NCBI RefSeq assembly: GCF_000188015.2
Contig: NZ_AEUX02000007.1
Span: 186,001 to 250,000 of the forward strand
DNA length: 64,000 nt
Origin: Streptococcus ictaluri 707-05
Lineage (GTDB): Bacteria; Bacillota; Bacilli; Lactobacillales; Streptococcaceae
Direction of reading: 5' to 3'
Shown one piece after another: positions 1 to 10,400 of this stretch (position 1 is the stretch's first letter; every line of letters starts with the position of its first letter). The notes beneath the pieces are model-generated. The model was not told where the DNA came from and made no database searches. It was given only the letters and a program-made list of their open reading frames with translations. A program made the translations under genes and the position numbers.

Positions 1-430
1 CACGTTTTTGGATACGTTCTAGCATTTTCTCAAAAGACACATCGATGTAAACCAGAAGGTCAGGATGTTTTTTAGGCATGCCGTCAAGTTCTTCCAGCAT
101 GTTGGCTAATAATTCCTGATAGATTTCAAGTTCGGTCTTGGTCACGTTGCCGTTTTTATAATTGAGGGTTAAGAAGAGTTCATCCTCAAAGATAGACCGG
201 TCTAGGATGTTATTATCAGCTTGGTAGGCTTCTTTAATGGACTTAAAGCGTTTGTTCAAAAAGAAGATTTGAAGCAAAAAAGCGTATTTTTGAGGGTCTT
301 GATAATAAAGGTCAAGAACAGGGTTGTTATCTACGGCCTCGTAAAAAACATCTGTTCCTAAATGGTCTCCAAGAGCAGCTGCAAGAGAACTTTTCCCTGC
401 ACCGATCGTTCCAGCTAGTACAATCAACAT
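1..430 (-). CDS. Deoxynucleoside kinase family protein, C-terminus outside window
   Basis: Minus-strand frame open from the ATG at 428-430 to the window edge (about 143 codons). The N-terminus starts MLIVLAGTIGAGKSSLAAAL, a Walker A P-loop (GTIGAGKSS) typical of the deoxyadenosine/deoxyguanosine kinase family, which phosphorylates deoxynucleosides for nucleotide salvage in the cytoplasm. Further on come DNNPVLDLYYQDP and a LDRSIFEDELF segment that matches the family's DRS motif. The last third lies outside the window, so substrate preference (dA, dG or dC) cannot be judged. It lies 19 bp downstream of dus on the same strand and probably belongs to the hslO-dus transcript. Confidence 0.85.
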   Translation of the reverse strand, partial: MLIVLAGTIGAGKSSLAAALGDHLGTDVFYEAVDNNPVLDLYYQDPQKYAFLLQIFFLNKRFKSIKEAYQADNNILDRSIFEDELFLTLNYKNGNVTKTELEIYQELLANMLEELDGMPKKHPDLLVYIDVSFEKMLERIQKR

Positions 431-449
431 GTTTCTCCTTCTAATGTCA

Positions 450-1427
450 TTAGCGTACTTGGTTGAAAATAGCTTCAACTTCAGCTAAAGTCTCAGCGCG
501 TGAAACGGAACCACGAACCTTAGCAGCGCCAGCTGTTCCACGTAAATAATGAGGGGCCAAGCCACGGAATTCACGCACAGCAATCATTTCTCCCTTAAGA
601 TTAATCAAGCGACGAAGATGATCTTCGGCAATGTCTAATTTTTTAGAGAAAGGAAGCTCAGGTAATTCTTGACCTGTTTCAAAGAAGTGATTGATTTGAG
701 TAAAGAGGTAAGGGTTGTTCATGGCTGCGCGTCCAATCATCACCGCATCTACATCAATCTCTTCAATCATAAACTTGGCATCCTGAACTGTACGGACATC
801 CCCATTCCCGATGAAAGGAATTTTGGTGATGGCTTTGGACACTCGAGCCAGGGTCTCATGGTCACAAGTGCCGGTGTACATTTGCTCACGGGTACGTCCA
901 TGCATAGCGAGCGCTGAAACACCAGCCGATTCTGCGGCTAAAGCATTTTCCACAGCTAAAGAGCTATCTGCCCAACCGGTACGCATTTTCACGGTTAAGG
1001 GAATGTCCAGGACAGAGGTCACTTCTTTGACGATGTGGCAAATCTTTTCAGGATCACGAAGCCATTTGGCACCGGCTTCATTTTTGACCACTTTATTAAC
1101 GGGACAACCCATGTTGATGTCTACGATATCAGCTTTGGTATTGCTTTGGATGAAATCAGCCGCGCGCTTGAGACCTTCGGCATCCCCACCAAATAATTGG
1201 ATAGACATGGGATGCTCATTGTCATCGATGTGAAGCATGTGAAGGGTTTTTTCATTATTATAAAGGAGTCCCTTTTCAGAAATCATCTCCATCACCACAA
1301 GACCTGCACCAAATTCTTTAGCAATGGTACGAAAAGCAGAGTTGGTCACACCTGCCATAGGGGCTAGGACTGTTCGATGTGGGATTTCTACTTGTCCAAT
1401 CTTAAAAGAGGAATTAAGCTTTGTCAT
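450..1427 (-). CDS. dus: tRNA-dihydrouridine synthase (DusB-like)
   Basis: FMN-dependent reductase that converts uridine to dihydrouridine in the D-loop of tRNA. The 325-residue length fits the family. Visible hallmarks are the N-terminal [13 protein letters not shown] motif, the [12 protein letters not shown] segment with the catalytic cysteine of the MGCP motif, [17 protein letters not shown] and GNGDV, followed by the FMN-phosphate-binding [14 protein letters not shown] start it at the ATG at 1425-1427 (MTKLNSSF); a longer frame to 1475 exists but would add 16 residues inside hslO. The start overlaps the hslO stop by 14 bp, so the two genes are probably translationally coupled, a conserved streptococcal arrangement. 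Confidence 0.93.
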   Translation of the reverse strand: MTKLNSSFKIGQVEIPHRTVLAPMAGVTNSAFRTIAKEFGAGLVVMEMISEKGLLYNNEKTLHMLHIDDNEHPMSIQLFGGDAEGLKRAADFIQSNTKADIVDINMGCPVNKVVKNEAGAKWLRDPEKICHIVKEVTSVLDIPLTVKMRTGWADSSLAVENALAAESAGVSALAMHGRTREQMYTGTCDHETLARVSKAITKIPFIGNGDVRTVQDAKFMIEEIDVDAVMIGRAAMNNPYLFTQINHFFETGQELPELPFSKKLDIAEDHLRRLINLKGEMIAVREFRGLAPHYLRGTAGAAKVRGSVSRAETLAEVEAIFNQVR

Positions 1428-2286
1428 GAATGATAGCCTCCAAGTCATTTTCAGTAAATAGGTATTTTGTGCCACAGAACTGACAGATAATTTCAGCTCC
1501 CTTGTCCTCGTCCTTCATGGCTTGCAAGTCTTCTAGAGGCAATCTCATCAAAGCGGATTCGAAGCGTTCACGCGAGCAGTCACAAGCAAAAGCCAAAGGC
1601 TCTTCAGAGAGAAGCTTGTAATCGTCTTCCCCGTAAATAGCTGACAATAAAGCCTCGGTAGGATTATCAGAAGCTAGTAGGCTTGAGATAGCAGGCATCT
1701 CTTGCAGTCGTTTTTCATAGCGGGCAATCTCATCTTCAGAAGCACCAGGTAGGACTTGCACCATAAAACCACCAGCCACTTTAACCTTGTCGTCTTGGTC
1801 TAAGAGTACATTGAGACCAACCGCAGATGGCGTCTGCTCGGACTCTGTTAAGTAATAGGCAAAGTCTTCACCGATTTCACCTGTGATTAAAGGTGTGGTT
1901 GACGTATAAGGGTTTCCAGTACCGTAATCAGTGATGGTCACAAAGTGGCCATTCCCCATAAATGGTCCTACTAAGACCTCACCTGTAGCTGTTTTTTTGA
2001 TGTCAACACCAGTATTTTGAATGTAGCCTTTGACATGTCCCTTGGTATCTGCCACAGAGATAATATGGCCAAAAGAAGAGTCACCAATGACTTTGACAGT
2101 GATTTTACTGTCTCCTTTTTGGTTGGCAGCTAATATTTGGTTGGCAATTAAGGTACGCCCAAGAGCCACTGTTGAGGAAGAAAGCGTCTGATGCTTTTCT
2201 TGTGCCACTTTAACTGTTTCCGTGCTATCAAGCACATAGGCGCGAAAAGCGCTAGAAGCAGCAATCGATTTAATCATTTTATCCAT
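1414..2286 (-). CDS. hslO: Redox-regulated chaperone Hsp33
   Basis: Cytoplasmic holdase chaperone switched on by oxidation. The 290-residue protein has the usual Hsp33 fold length. The C-terminal zinc switch shows both cysteine pairs: CDC in [10 protein letters not shown] (about residues 234-236) and CQFC in [10 protein letters not shown] (about residues 267-270), which coordinate zinc when reduced and form disulfides under oxidative stress. It starts at the ATG at 2284-2286, close to a run of T and A that may hold its promoter. In group A streptococci hslO marks the left border of the FCT pilus region, and here too the pilus genes follow directly. Confidence 0.96.
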   Translation of the reverse strand: MDKMIKSIAASSAFRAYVLDSTETVKVAQEKHQTLSSSTVALGRTLIANQILAANQKGDSKITVKVIGDSSFGHIISVADTKGHVKGYIQNTGVDIKKTATGEVLVGPFMGNGHFVTITDYGTGNPYTSTTPLITGEIGEDFAYYLTESEQTPSAVGLNVLLDQDDKVKVAGGFMVQVLPGASEDEIARYEKRLQEMPAISSLLASDNPTEALLSAIYGEDDYKLLSEEPLAFACDCSRERFESALMRLPLEDLQAMKDEDKGAEIICQFCGTKYLFTENDLEAIIHDKA

Positions 2287-2374
2287 AACTTACATTATAA
2301 CATAAAGGCAAATACTTGTGCTGCTCTAATAACTGAAAAAAATAGGAGTATGTAAGGCAAAAAATAGCTCTTCA

Positions 2375-2406
2375 AACAAAAAAACTTCCAGAATTTCTGG
2401 AAGTTT
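2375..2406 (-). terminator. Rho-independent terminator of the AraC-type gene
   Basis: A 12-bp inverted repeat (AAACTTCCAGAA at 2382-2393 and its complement at 2395-2406) is followed on the minus strand by a T-run. It lies immediately after the stop codon at 2411-2413 of the AraC-type reading frame. Confidence 0.75.
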
Positions 2407-2410
2407 GGAT

Positions 2411-3619
2411 TTACTTAAGCCTTTGTTGTTGCTGCTTTTTGAGATAATCTTTAACGGAGTTACCGGTGTGCTTTTGGAAAGTTTTGAGGAAATGTGTGGT
2501 GTCATAAAAATAGAGGAGTTTAGCTACCTCTCCAACTGGAATGCCACGTTTTAAGAGTAACTTTCCTTCATTGATTTTTTCTTTTAAAATGTATTGCTAC
2601 AAAGAAATCCCAGCATATTTTTTAAAAATAGCACGCAAATGAGAATCAGAAATATAAAGATGGTTGGCGATATCGCTGACTTTTAATTTGTCGTAAAGAT
2701 GATTTGCCACGTAGGATAAGATACATTGATAGAGCTGCTGTTTATCTGATATGCTTTTGTTATTTAAAGAATCGGAGAAGCTCAAAATAGCTGCGGCACG
2801 AATTCTAAAAACATCAATGGGGTTAGTGGCTTCTTCTATCATTCTTAAGTATTGTTTAGCTAGGTCATAACTTTGAGTGTTATGTGTATTTTCGGAAAAC
2901 CCTAGTTCCACAAGTCTTGATAAGTAGACAATAGCTAGATCTTTTTCAGCTCTCAAGTTAGAAATAGCAGTTGTAGACACTTGTGATATAGGGATGTGAT
3001 TAATCTCTTTTTTTAGTAAATCGCTGTTACCAAGTTTAACAAGCTCCATTATATGATTGAGATAAGTAAAAGCATCAGGCAACTGATAGGAGTCTCTAAG
3101 TTCATGGTTAAGATGTTTCAAAGAGTGGAGATCGGTAGTTATTTTTTGTGCATGGTGTTGTAATTGGTTGATTTTATCTTGGCATTCTTGCTCAAAATGC
3201 GTTTGAAAATAGGCATCAATCGTAATCAAAAGGCTTCGAATTTGTGCTAGAGAAAAAGTGGGCACTATTGCCATATAATCCAATAAGTCTTTTAAGGTTC
3301 GTATAGGGTATTGGCTTAGAAACTGATTTGCGAGAGTTTCTTGGTAGCTTTTTTCCAACTTGCGTGAATAAAAAGGCCCAATACAGATGATGTAGTTGCT
3401 TATAGGAAATAAAAGGAAAGATTCTTCGAGCAGGCCTTCAAGAAAGGAGAAATCAGCATCAAGTGTCATAGAGGCTTCTTTAATCACTTGATAATAAGGT
3501 GACAAATATTCTAAGTTACCGTAAGAATGGATAAGCTCGTAATCGCTTGACATAAGCAAAATTGGTAAATGAGTTAATGAATGTAACGCATGAATATGTT
3601 TTAAATCAAATACAGCCAT
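2411..3619 (-). pseudogene. AraC-family regulator with internal amber stop
   Basis: A 403-codon frame from the ATG at 3617-3619 to the TAA at 2411-2413 is interrupted by one TAG at 2597-2599. Residues 1-340 hold a ligand-sensing N-terminal region and the first helix-turn-helix of an AraC DNA-binding domain (VSDIANHLYISDSHLRAIFK). After the stop the same frame continues for about 60 codons and encodes the second helix-turn-helix (GEVAKLLYFYDTTHFLKTFQ), which ends just before the terminator. The intact gene would therefore be about 402 residues. Without the second helix-turn-helix the product should bind DNA poorly. It is divergent from the first pilin gene, as expected for a local pilus regulator of the MsmR type; that role is inferred from position. 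Confidence 0.82.
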
Positions 3620-3928
3620 AATCTTTTTCTCTCCTTTATTTAAGATTATGTAAAAGTTGTTGAACTGTCAATGAAAACGGTCTTTGAACAGTGGTTAAAA
3701 CAAAACTAATAGCAAGCTTCTTTCCCTATTGTTATAATAACATTTTTGGAGATTAAAAGGGCTAGTTGCTTCAAATCATTTTGTGAAAATACGGGTAAAA
3801 GTAGTAAAAAACGACGTTTATTTAAAAAGTTAGAATTTTTAATTTTTTATTGTTTATAATGAATAGAGTGCCTAAATTTCTGGGCTAAAAATAAGATTTA
3901 AAATAAGATTAGGGAGAGATTTTATTAA
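3620..3928. promoter_or_regulatory. Divergent intergenic region between AraC-type gene and pilus operon 1
   Basis: A 309-bp A+T-rich gap between two divergent genes. On the plus strand a TATAAT at 3855-3860 lies about 70 bp before the pilin ATG and is the best -10 candidate; I see no good -35 at the right distance, which would fit activator-dependent transcription. The ribosome binding site is GGGAGAG just before 3929. No operator is recognisable by eye. Confidence 0.4.
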
Positions 3929-5671
3929 ATGAAAGTTTCAAAAAAATCATTGTACTCAGCAATGACCATGACCATGTTGATTGGGGCAAGTCTTGCACCA
4001 GTAGCTCAAACCATACCGGGGATGGTGGTAAGAGCAGAGACGGTGAAGACTGTACCAGAAAAAACGAAAGTGAACGTTTATAAGTTACAAGCGAAAGACT
4101 ATGCTGATTATTTAAAATGGGATGGTATCGTTAATGATAATGGGGTAAAGTTATCCCAAGAGGAGATAGCAAAATTAGGTACTGATGTGACAATGTTAGA
4201 TGGCGTTACCTTTAGAGTTTACAAGGTCAAAGATAAAAATCTGACAAATGATGAGATTAAGGCATACAGAACTAAAGAAAAAGCAGATAATGCTACGGAT
4301 AAGCTAGAATATGTTAGTGAGAAGACAACTTCTAGTGGAGGATTAGCAACTTTTGAACTTGATTCAAAGTCCGATGAGCGCTATCTTTTTGTGGAATCAA
4401 ATGCTCCTGAATTAGTTTCTTCAGCAATTGCCGTTCCTTTTGTGTTAGCGCTTCCAGTATCAAATTCTAAAGGTACTGGCTTTGAGACAGAAATAAATGT
4501 GTATCCTAAAAATATTTCTGGTGAAAAGCCCTCAGTAGGAAAGGATGTTAATAGTTTAGGAAATAATGCTATAGGAGCAGAAATCGGTAAAGATTTAACA
4601 TTCTTCTTAAAAGGAACTATTCCAACAAATATTCAAGATTACACGCAATATCAATTTAACGATACATTAGATTCACAACTTTCATTTGTCTCAACCGCTG
4701 AACAAATTAAGGTGAAATATGGCACTAAAGAATTGACATACTCTGCTGATTATACTGTTGAGATTTCAGGTCAAACATTAACAGTGAAATTAACAGAAGC
4801 TGGAATTAATAAGATTGCAAAAGCAGTACCATTAGCAAATCGAAATAAAATTAACGCTACAACAATTGCAGATGTTAAACAAAATACTGACGAATCACCA
4901 TTTATTCAAGTTGATTTTCAAGCAGAGATAAATGAAAATGCCATTTTAGGAAAAGACATTCTTAATAAAACAAGTATTACATATACAAACAGTGGCAATC
5001 AATTAGGAAATCCAAAAACGGACCCTAATAATCCATCGGTTCCTAGTCACCCTTCAAAAGAGACACCTCCATCAGATGAGACAAAAGTCTATACTGGTGG
5101 GAAACGTTTTGTTAAAACTGATGCTGGTAATGCTAATCAAAAGCTATCAGGGGCAGAATTTGATTTATTTTCTGATAGCGAAGCTCAGACAGCGATTAAA
5201 TGGACTACTGAATTGTTAAAAGCCAATAAAAAAGGAATTGATGCAGGACAATTTGTTGATCCTAAGGAGAATGAAGCAATTGTTCTAAAATCTAATACAG
5301 ATGGTACGTTTGACATTTTGGGGCTTTCTTATGGTTTAGAAGGTAAAACGGCAGTTGAAGGAACAACTGATTACTACTTGAAAGAAACAAAAGCTCCTGA
5401 GAACTATGTATTGTTGCAAAAAACAATTGCCTTTACTGTTAATCAAACATCCTACAATACAACCCCTGTTACAGTGACAAATCATAAGATGACGCCACCA
5501 CCTGTAAAACCATCACATCCATTTGGTTGGATACCGCAAACAGGAGAAACACAGGCAATATTTTTAATGATAGTAGGGTTCATTTTTATCTTAGGAGCAT
5601 TTATCCTTTTAGGTTATCGTCGTCTTAAGCATGATAAGGGGCAATATGACACCAAAAAAGAGAATGAATAA
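3929..5671 (+). CDS. LPXTG-type backbone pilin (FctA/FimA-like)
   Basis: 580-residue major pilin candidate. It has a Sec signal peptide (about residues 1-36), a YPKN pilin motif in EINVYPKNIS (about residue 191) whose lysine is used by class C sortases for polymerisation, and Cna_B/SpaA-type domains. An E-box-like KETKAPENY lies near residue 488, and a sorting signal near residue 536 reads IPQTG, followed by a hydrophobic segment and a basic tail (RRLKHDK). IPQTG is a permitted variant of LPXTG. It is first in an operon with two class C sortases and a large adhesin, so it most likely forms the shaft of pilus 1. It overlaps the start of the next, ruined, sortase gene. Confidence 0.88.
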   Translation: MKVSKKSLYSAMTMTMLIGASLAPVAQTIPGMVVRAETVKTVPEKTKVNVYKLQAKDYADYLKWDGIVNDNGVKLSQEEIAKLGTDVTMLDGVTFRVYKVKDKNLTNDEIKAYRTKEKADNATDKLEYVSEKTTSSGGLATFELDSKSDERYLFVESNAPELVSSAIAVPFVLALPVSNSKGTGFETEINVYPKNISGEKPSVGKDVNSLGNNAIGAEIGKDLTFFLKGTIPTNIQDYTQYQFNDTLDSQLSFVSTAEQIKVKYGTKELTYSADYTVEISGQTLTVKLTEAGINKIAKAVPLANRNKINATTIADVKQNTDESPFIQVDFQAEINENAILGKDILNKTSITYTNSGNQLGNPKTDPNNPSVPSHPSKETPPSDETKVYTGGKRFVKTDAGNANQKLSGAEFDLFSDSEAQTAIKWTTELLKANKKGIDAGQFVDPKENEAIVLKSNTDGTFDILGLSYGLEGKTAVEGTTDYYLKETKAPENYVLLQKTIAFTVNQTSYNTTPVTVTNHKMTPPPVKPSHPFGWIPQTGETQAIFLMIVGFIFILGAFILLGYRRLKHDKGQYDTKKENE

Positions 5672-6512
5672 AAGAAATCTCTTTAGGGTTTGGTTATCTC
5701 GTTTTATCTTTCTGATCGGGTTACTGATTTTAGCATTTCCTATTATGAGTTAGATACTTTACTATCAGGCCTCACATCTTAAGATTAATGGGTTTAAAGA
5801 AGCAGTAACAAGGATTGACAAATCAGCAATCAAACACAGACTGTCTCTAGCAAAAGCTTACAATGCTAGCCTGGTTGGAAAGGCTAATCAGTCCGACCAA
5901 GCTTCTCTAAAATATCCCTACTCAGAAGACCAAAAACATGCAGGTCGTGTTGAGTATGCCAGAATGTTAGAAGTAAGAGAGCAAATAGGGCATCTTATCA
6001 TTCCAAAGCTTAATCAAGATCTTCCAATCTATGCAGGAACGGGTGAAGAAAATCTCCAAAGAGGAGTAGGACACTTAGAAGGGACCAGTTTACCTGTTGG
6101 CAGCCCTCTATGCGGTGTTAACAGCGCATAGAGGGCTGCCAACAGCACGATTGTTTACCGATTTAAACCAGCTAAAAAAGAAGACCGATTCTATATTGAG
6201 CATATCGGAGGGAAAATAGCTTATCAAGTGGAGTCGATTAAGGTCATTACTCCTGATAGACTAGAAGACCTAGTCATTACACCGGGAAAGGATGAGGTTA
6301 CTTTGCTTACCTGCACTCCCTACATGATTAATAGTCACCGTCTCTTGGTGCGAGGAAAAAGAATTCCTTATAAGGAGAAGGTGGAGGAAGGCGACAAAAA
6401 AGCAGGGCAAGTCCACCAATTGAAGCGTTACGCCAGTATAGGTCTGGTATTGATTTTCTTACGGGTTTTAGTCTGGTATAGGAAGAAGAAAAAGAAGAGA
6501 GGGAGAAAATAG
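5646..6512 (+). pseudogene. Class C sortase, ruined by stop codon and indels
   Basis: The translated remains align end to end with the neighbouring sortase at 6513. They keep the N-terminal membrane segment, YARMLEVREQIGHLIIPKL, LPIYAGT, the post-histidine HRGLPTARLFTDLNQL in a shifted frame, and the catalytic TLLTCTPYMINSHRLLVRG. Lesions: an in-frame TAG near codon 36 where the paralogue reads SQV; replacement of the segment before the catalytic histidine by an inverted copy of downstream bases (arms 6094-6114 and 6125-6145) with net loss of about 5 bp; and a 1-bp deletion near 6177 that restores the frame. No functional enzyme can be made. In a living operon it would be one of two pilin polymerases. 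Confidence 0.88.
6094..6145. repeat. Perfect 21-bp inverted repeat with 10-nt loop
   Basis: Arms at 6094-6114 and 6125-6145 are exact complements, separated by GTGTTAACAG. The right arm matches the expected sortase coding sequence for AHRGLPTA; the left arm replaces the expected codons for GG-x-STH. The palindrome is therefore newly made and probably arose by template switching within a hairpin. It could also act as a strong RNA hairpin in the operon transcript. Confidence 0.85.
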
Positions 6513-7364
6513 ATGCAAAGGATACGAGCCTTAGGTCAGCTCATTCGTGAACATAAGTTAAGAAGCATGTTATTTTTTCTAGGCATTCTTATCTTACTTT
6601 TTCCTATTGTTAGTCAGGTTAGCTACTATTTGGCCTCTCATCAAAAGATTAACCAATTTGAGCATCAAGTATCTTCTCTTGACAGGTCTGATATCAATAG
6701 ACGAATAGATTTAGCTCAAGCCTATAATTCTGCTATTTCAAAACACCTGTTACTAGAGGATCCATTTACTCCGCAAGAAAAAAATGGTTTACAAGAATAC
6801 GCTAGGATGTTGGAGGTAAACGAACAACTAGGCTACCTTGCCATTCCTACAATTGGACTTGATTTGCCAATTTATGCAGGGACATCAGCTAAGGTGCTTG
6901 AAAAAGGTAGTGGACATTTAGAAGGCAGTAGTTTACCAGTAGGAGGTCAATCGACTCATTCGGTTCTGACAGCTCATCGTGGCTTGCCATCGGCTAGACT
7001 ATTTACTGATTTGAATCAACTCAAAAAAGGAGATCGTTTTTATGTCACTAATCTTAAAGAAACTCTGGCCTACAAGGTGAATCAGATTAAGGTGATAGAG
7101 CCTAGTCAATTGGATGCTCTTACAATTGTAGAAGGTAAGGACTATGTAACACTCTTAACCTGTACACCTTATATGATTAATAGTCACCGGTTACTCGTCA
7201 GAGGTGAAAGAATTTCCTTACCACTTAAAAAAATTAACCAAAAAAAGAGAAGCTCGATATCAATGTATCAGTATTATCGCTGGTTACTTTATGTGGTAAT
7301 CGTTGGCCTACTTTTATTAGTGATGACCCTATCAAAAAGATACCTTGTTCGACGAAAATCATAA
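6513..7364 (+). CDS. srtC: Class C (pilus) sortase
   Basis: Transpeptidase that links pilin subunits through their pilin-motif lysine. The 283-residue protein has an N-terminal membrane segment (about 20-42), a DPF lid motif in LLEDPFTPQ (typical of class C enzymes, which cover their active site), LPIYAGT, the catalytic histidine in TAHRGLPSAR, the catalytic cysteine in TLLTCTPYMINSHRLLVRG with the downstream arginine, and a C-terminal hydrophobic segment with basic tail, as usual for this class. It starts directly after the stop of the ruined sortase copy. As the only intact sortase of pilus module 1 it should be sufficient for polymerisation there. Confidence 0.93.
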   Translation: MQRIRALGQLIREHKLRSMLFFLGILILLFPIVSQVSYYLASHQKINQFEHQVSSLDRSDINRRIDLAQAYNSAISKHLLLEDPFTPQEKNGLQEYARMLEVNEQLGYLAIPTIGLDLPIYAGTSAKVLEKGSGHLEGSSLPVGGQSTHSVLTAHRGLPSARLFTDLNQLKKGDRFYVTNLKETLAYKVNQIKVIEPSQLDALTIVEGKDYVTLLTCTPYMINSHRLLVRGERISLPLKKINQKKRSSISMYQYYRWLLYVVIVGLLLLVMTLSKRYLVRRKS

Positions 7365-7413
7365 CAGCTATTCATAACAGCCCCGGAGAGAGGACTAAAA
7401 CTTAAAGGGGAAA

Positions 7414-10400
7414 GTGAGTATTGTGAATAAAGACAAAATCAAAAAGATATTACTTAAATTAACCGTTATTCTAGCCATTTGTCAATTACTTGTTCCAACA
7501 AGTCTAACAGCGATTACCGTGTTAGCTGAACAGATTGGCACAGAGACGGTTAGCAGTGGAAATGATAAGCTTCAGGATAGTGATTTGGACTTTGAAGAAG
7601 CGATGACAGAGTCAGGTGATGTCTTAAAAGACGCTTCGAAAACATGGCTATTGTTAACCTATAGCAAGATTGAAAAGGATCTTCCTTCTCAAGATTTGTT
7701 TCTAACATTACCTGCTGGTATGACAGTTGATACTGTGACAAAAGATAAACCACTAAATCTACAAAACTTATCTGTACCGAGCCAACTTGCTATTGATGAA
7801 GGCAAGGAAACCATCAATAATACGGATGTTATTTCTGGTTTTGAGCAGATTTCTGAAAGTGTTTATAAAATTAGTTTTAAGCCAACGACTCAAGTAGTCA
7901 ATTTAGTATTTCAGGTGACAAATCCTGTTTCAGATGCAGCTATTGAACTCCAACTAAGTGACAAACAAGATGTCACCCAAGCTCTTCTTAAAAAGACACT
8001 GACTTTAATATCAGATTTAAAAGGTGAAGAAACACCTCCGTCATCAGCTTCATCAAATAAGATTCAGCCAAGAGCCATCCAATCATCACCATCAATGGGT
8101 AATCAAGATATCAGTAATAGCCTGACCCTTGCTAATCAGCAATTGACCTTAGTAGACAAAGATAAAAATGGCATTTATGATGTGGAAGCACCAGATTCCT
8201 TGTCATTTAAAGTTGATCTTAGTCTATTAGACCAGAGCTTAATTGTAGCAGGTAATTATTTTAACTTGAAGATATCCGATAGCATTCATTATAATATGCT
8301 CAATCCAACGGACATCAATTTTCCTGTTTTGAAGCAAGATGGTAAAGTCATTGCAGTACCAGAACTAACACAAGATAGTCCGGTAGATGGCTTGTTGAGA
8401 GCAACAGGAAAAATAGTTCGCTATACCTTTACAGATCAAGTATCGGGCTTAACCAACTTAAATTTAAAATTGGATTTAGGACATTCAGTCAATCCCAATG
8501 TTGTCCAAAAAAATGGTAAACACGATTTCAGCTATCAGATAGGTCAACAGATTATAAAACAGAATTATGATGTTCTTTATGCGAAACCGAAAGAAAATGA
8601 TAAGCTTAATATCCATCAGCGCCTGACTTATACTGATTCCAAACAAAATCTTAAAGCAAGCAGTTTAATCTATGTCAATCCTAAACAGAATGTGCAAGAA
8701 GCAGGTCACCAAACATTAACGATAGATGTTGCTCCTAAAACATATGATGTAGGGGGTAAATTAGCGACTAATTTACTAAATCTAAACTCTCAAACAGATA
8801 TAAAGGTTTATAAATTAAGAGATCCCAAAGGCATTACTGATGCAGTTAACCTAGACAAACAGTACTGGGAGGAAGTTAAAGGTTTATCAATTACAAAAGG
8901 AAATGATAAAATCGATATTGCTTTTGATTATAAGCAAGCAGAGAACACAGCATATGCTGTTGAGGTTACAACTACTCTTAATCAAGAAGGAGGACAGCCT
9001 CTACTAATAGCTCAGAGATCAAGTTTGCAAGCTTTAACAAAAAGTATTTCGGAAATAGATTCTATTGCCATAGTTGGTAGTGGTGGTTCTGCAATTGGGG
9101 ACCAATCGCCAAAAGGGACACTCTACCTTAACAAGGTAGATAGCAAAAATTTGCACCTTGCCAATGCTACCTTCACCCTTTCTGGGACTACAACTGCAGG
9201 TCAATTTCTTTACCGTACGCTAGTAACAGATACAAAAGAAGTAGCGATATCGGACCTTCCTCCGGGTACTTATCAGTTAAAAGAAACAGCAGCTCCATCA
9301 ACTTATGTTAGAATTGAAAGCCCTTGGACTGTAACAGTTGACTCTAGCGGTAAAGTCAGTATCACTGGAAATGATGCTGATACTAAGAAAACCCAAGAAG
9401 CTGCTGATATTGTGATTTTATGGGAAGCAACAAAGTGGCATTATGGAAGTTCACAATTTTATCAAGATAGAATTAAGGAGTTTGTTGATGCCATTGGAAA
9501 TCCTAATGCTAGGTACACAGTTGTGGGTTATGGTGGAGATACTAGTGTAAAAGCTCAGTTCCTTCTTCAGTCAGTAACTGAGTCTGAATTAAAAAGTGCT
9601 ATAAATAAGATTAGCTTAGCAACAAGCTTACCTGACAGTCGAAATTCTATACTTAATGCATATAATTTGGCACTTCAACACTTTCAAGAAAGTAAAGTAA
9701 AGCAAAAATATCTACTTCAATTAACAGAGTATCCGATTTACTATAATGAAAAAACATTGGTACCTAACAGTCAAGCGACTATGGATAGTATGAAATCTAT
9801 AGATGTAATCCCGTACTTGTTAGTCGCAAGAGATCCTACACAAAATCGCAGTTCTTACTATCTCGACCCTCAAGGACCAAGCCCATCATTTGGTGGCCTA
9901 TTTGCTAAAGACAATATAAAAGTTGCTTGGTCTAAGTATACTACAACTCTTTTTCAACCAGACTCATCAGATCACGGGTACGCGAATCAAATCCAAGCTA
10001 TAGGATCAGCTATTAAACAAGCTATTCCAACATCTGTTTTGACTATCACAAATAAGCAAGGTGGCCAATTCAGTCTTAAGAAAATTGATGAAAATAAAAA
10101 TGGTCTAGCAGGAGCGACCTTTACGCTTTCAAAGCGGACGACTGTTTTGAGTGCCTATCAAGTTCAGGGAGACTTTCCTTCTGTTAGCCAAGTGACTAGC
10201 TCCGATCGAACCACTTTAACCTTTGATCATTTAAAGCCTGGTGTTTACAATCTAAGAGAAAGTAAAGCACCAGAGGCATATGCCAAAGAAGATAAGACCT
10301 ATGTGGTAGTCGTACAAAATTCTGGAAAAACAACGATTGTGGACGAAGTAAGTTTTAAAGAAACTGATTTTTCTATGACAGATGCCAGTACTCCTACAGA

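Noticed and set aside
669..1233. Plus-strand frames across the dus gene
   Set aside because: Shadows of the clearly conserved minus-strand dus frame; no ribosome binding site or family match.
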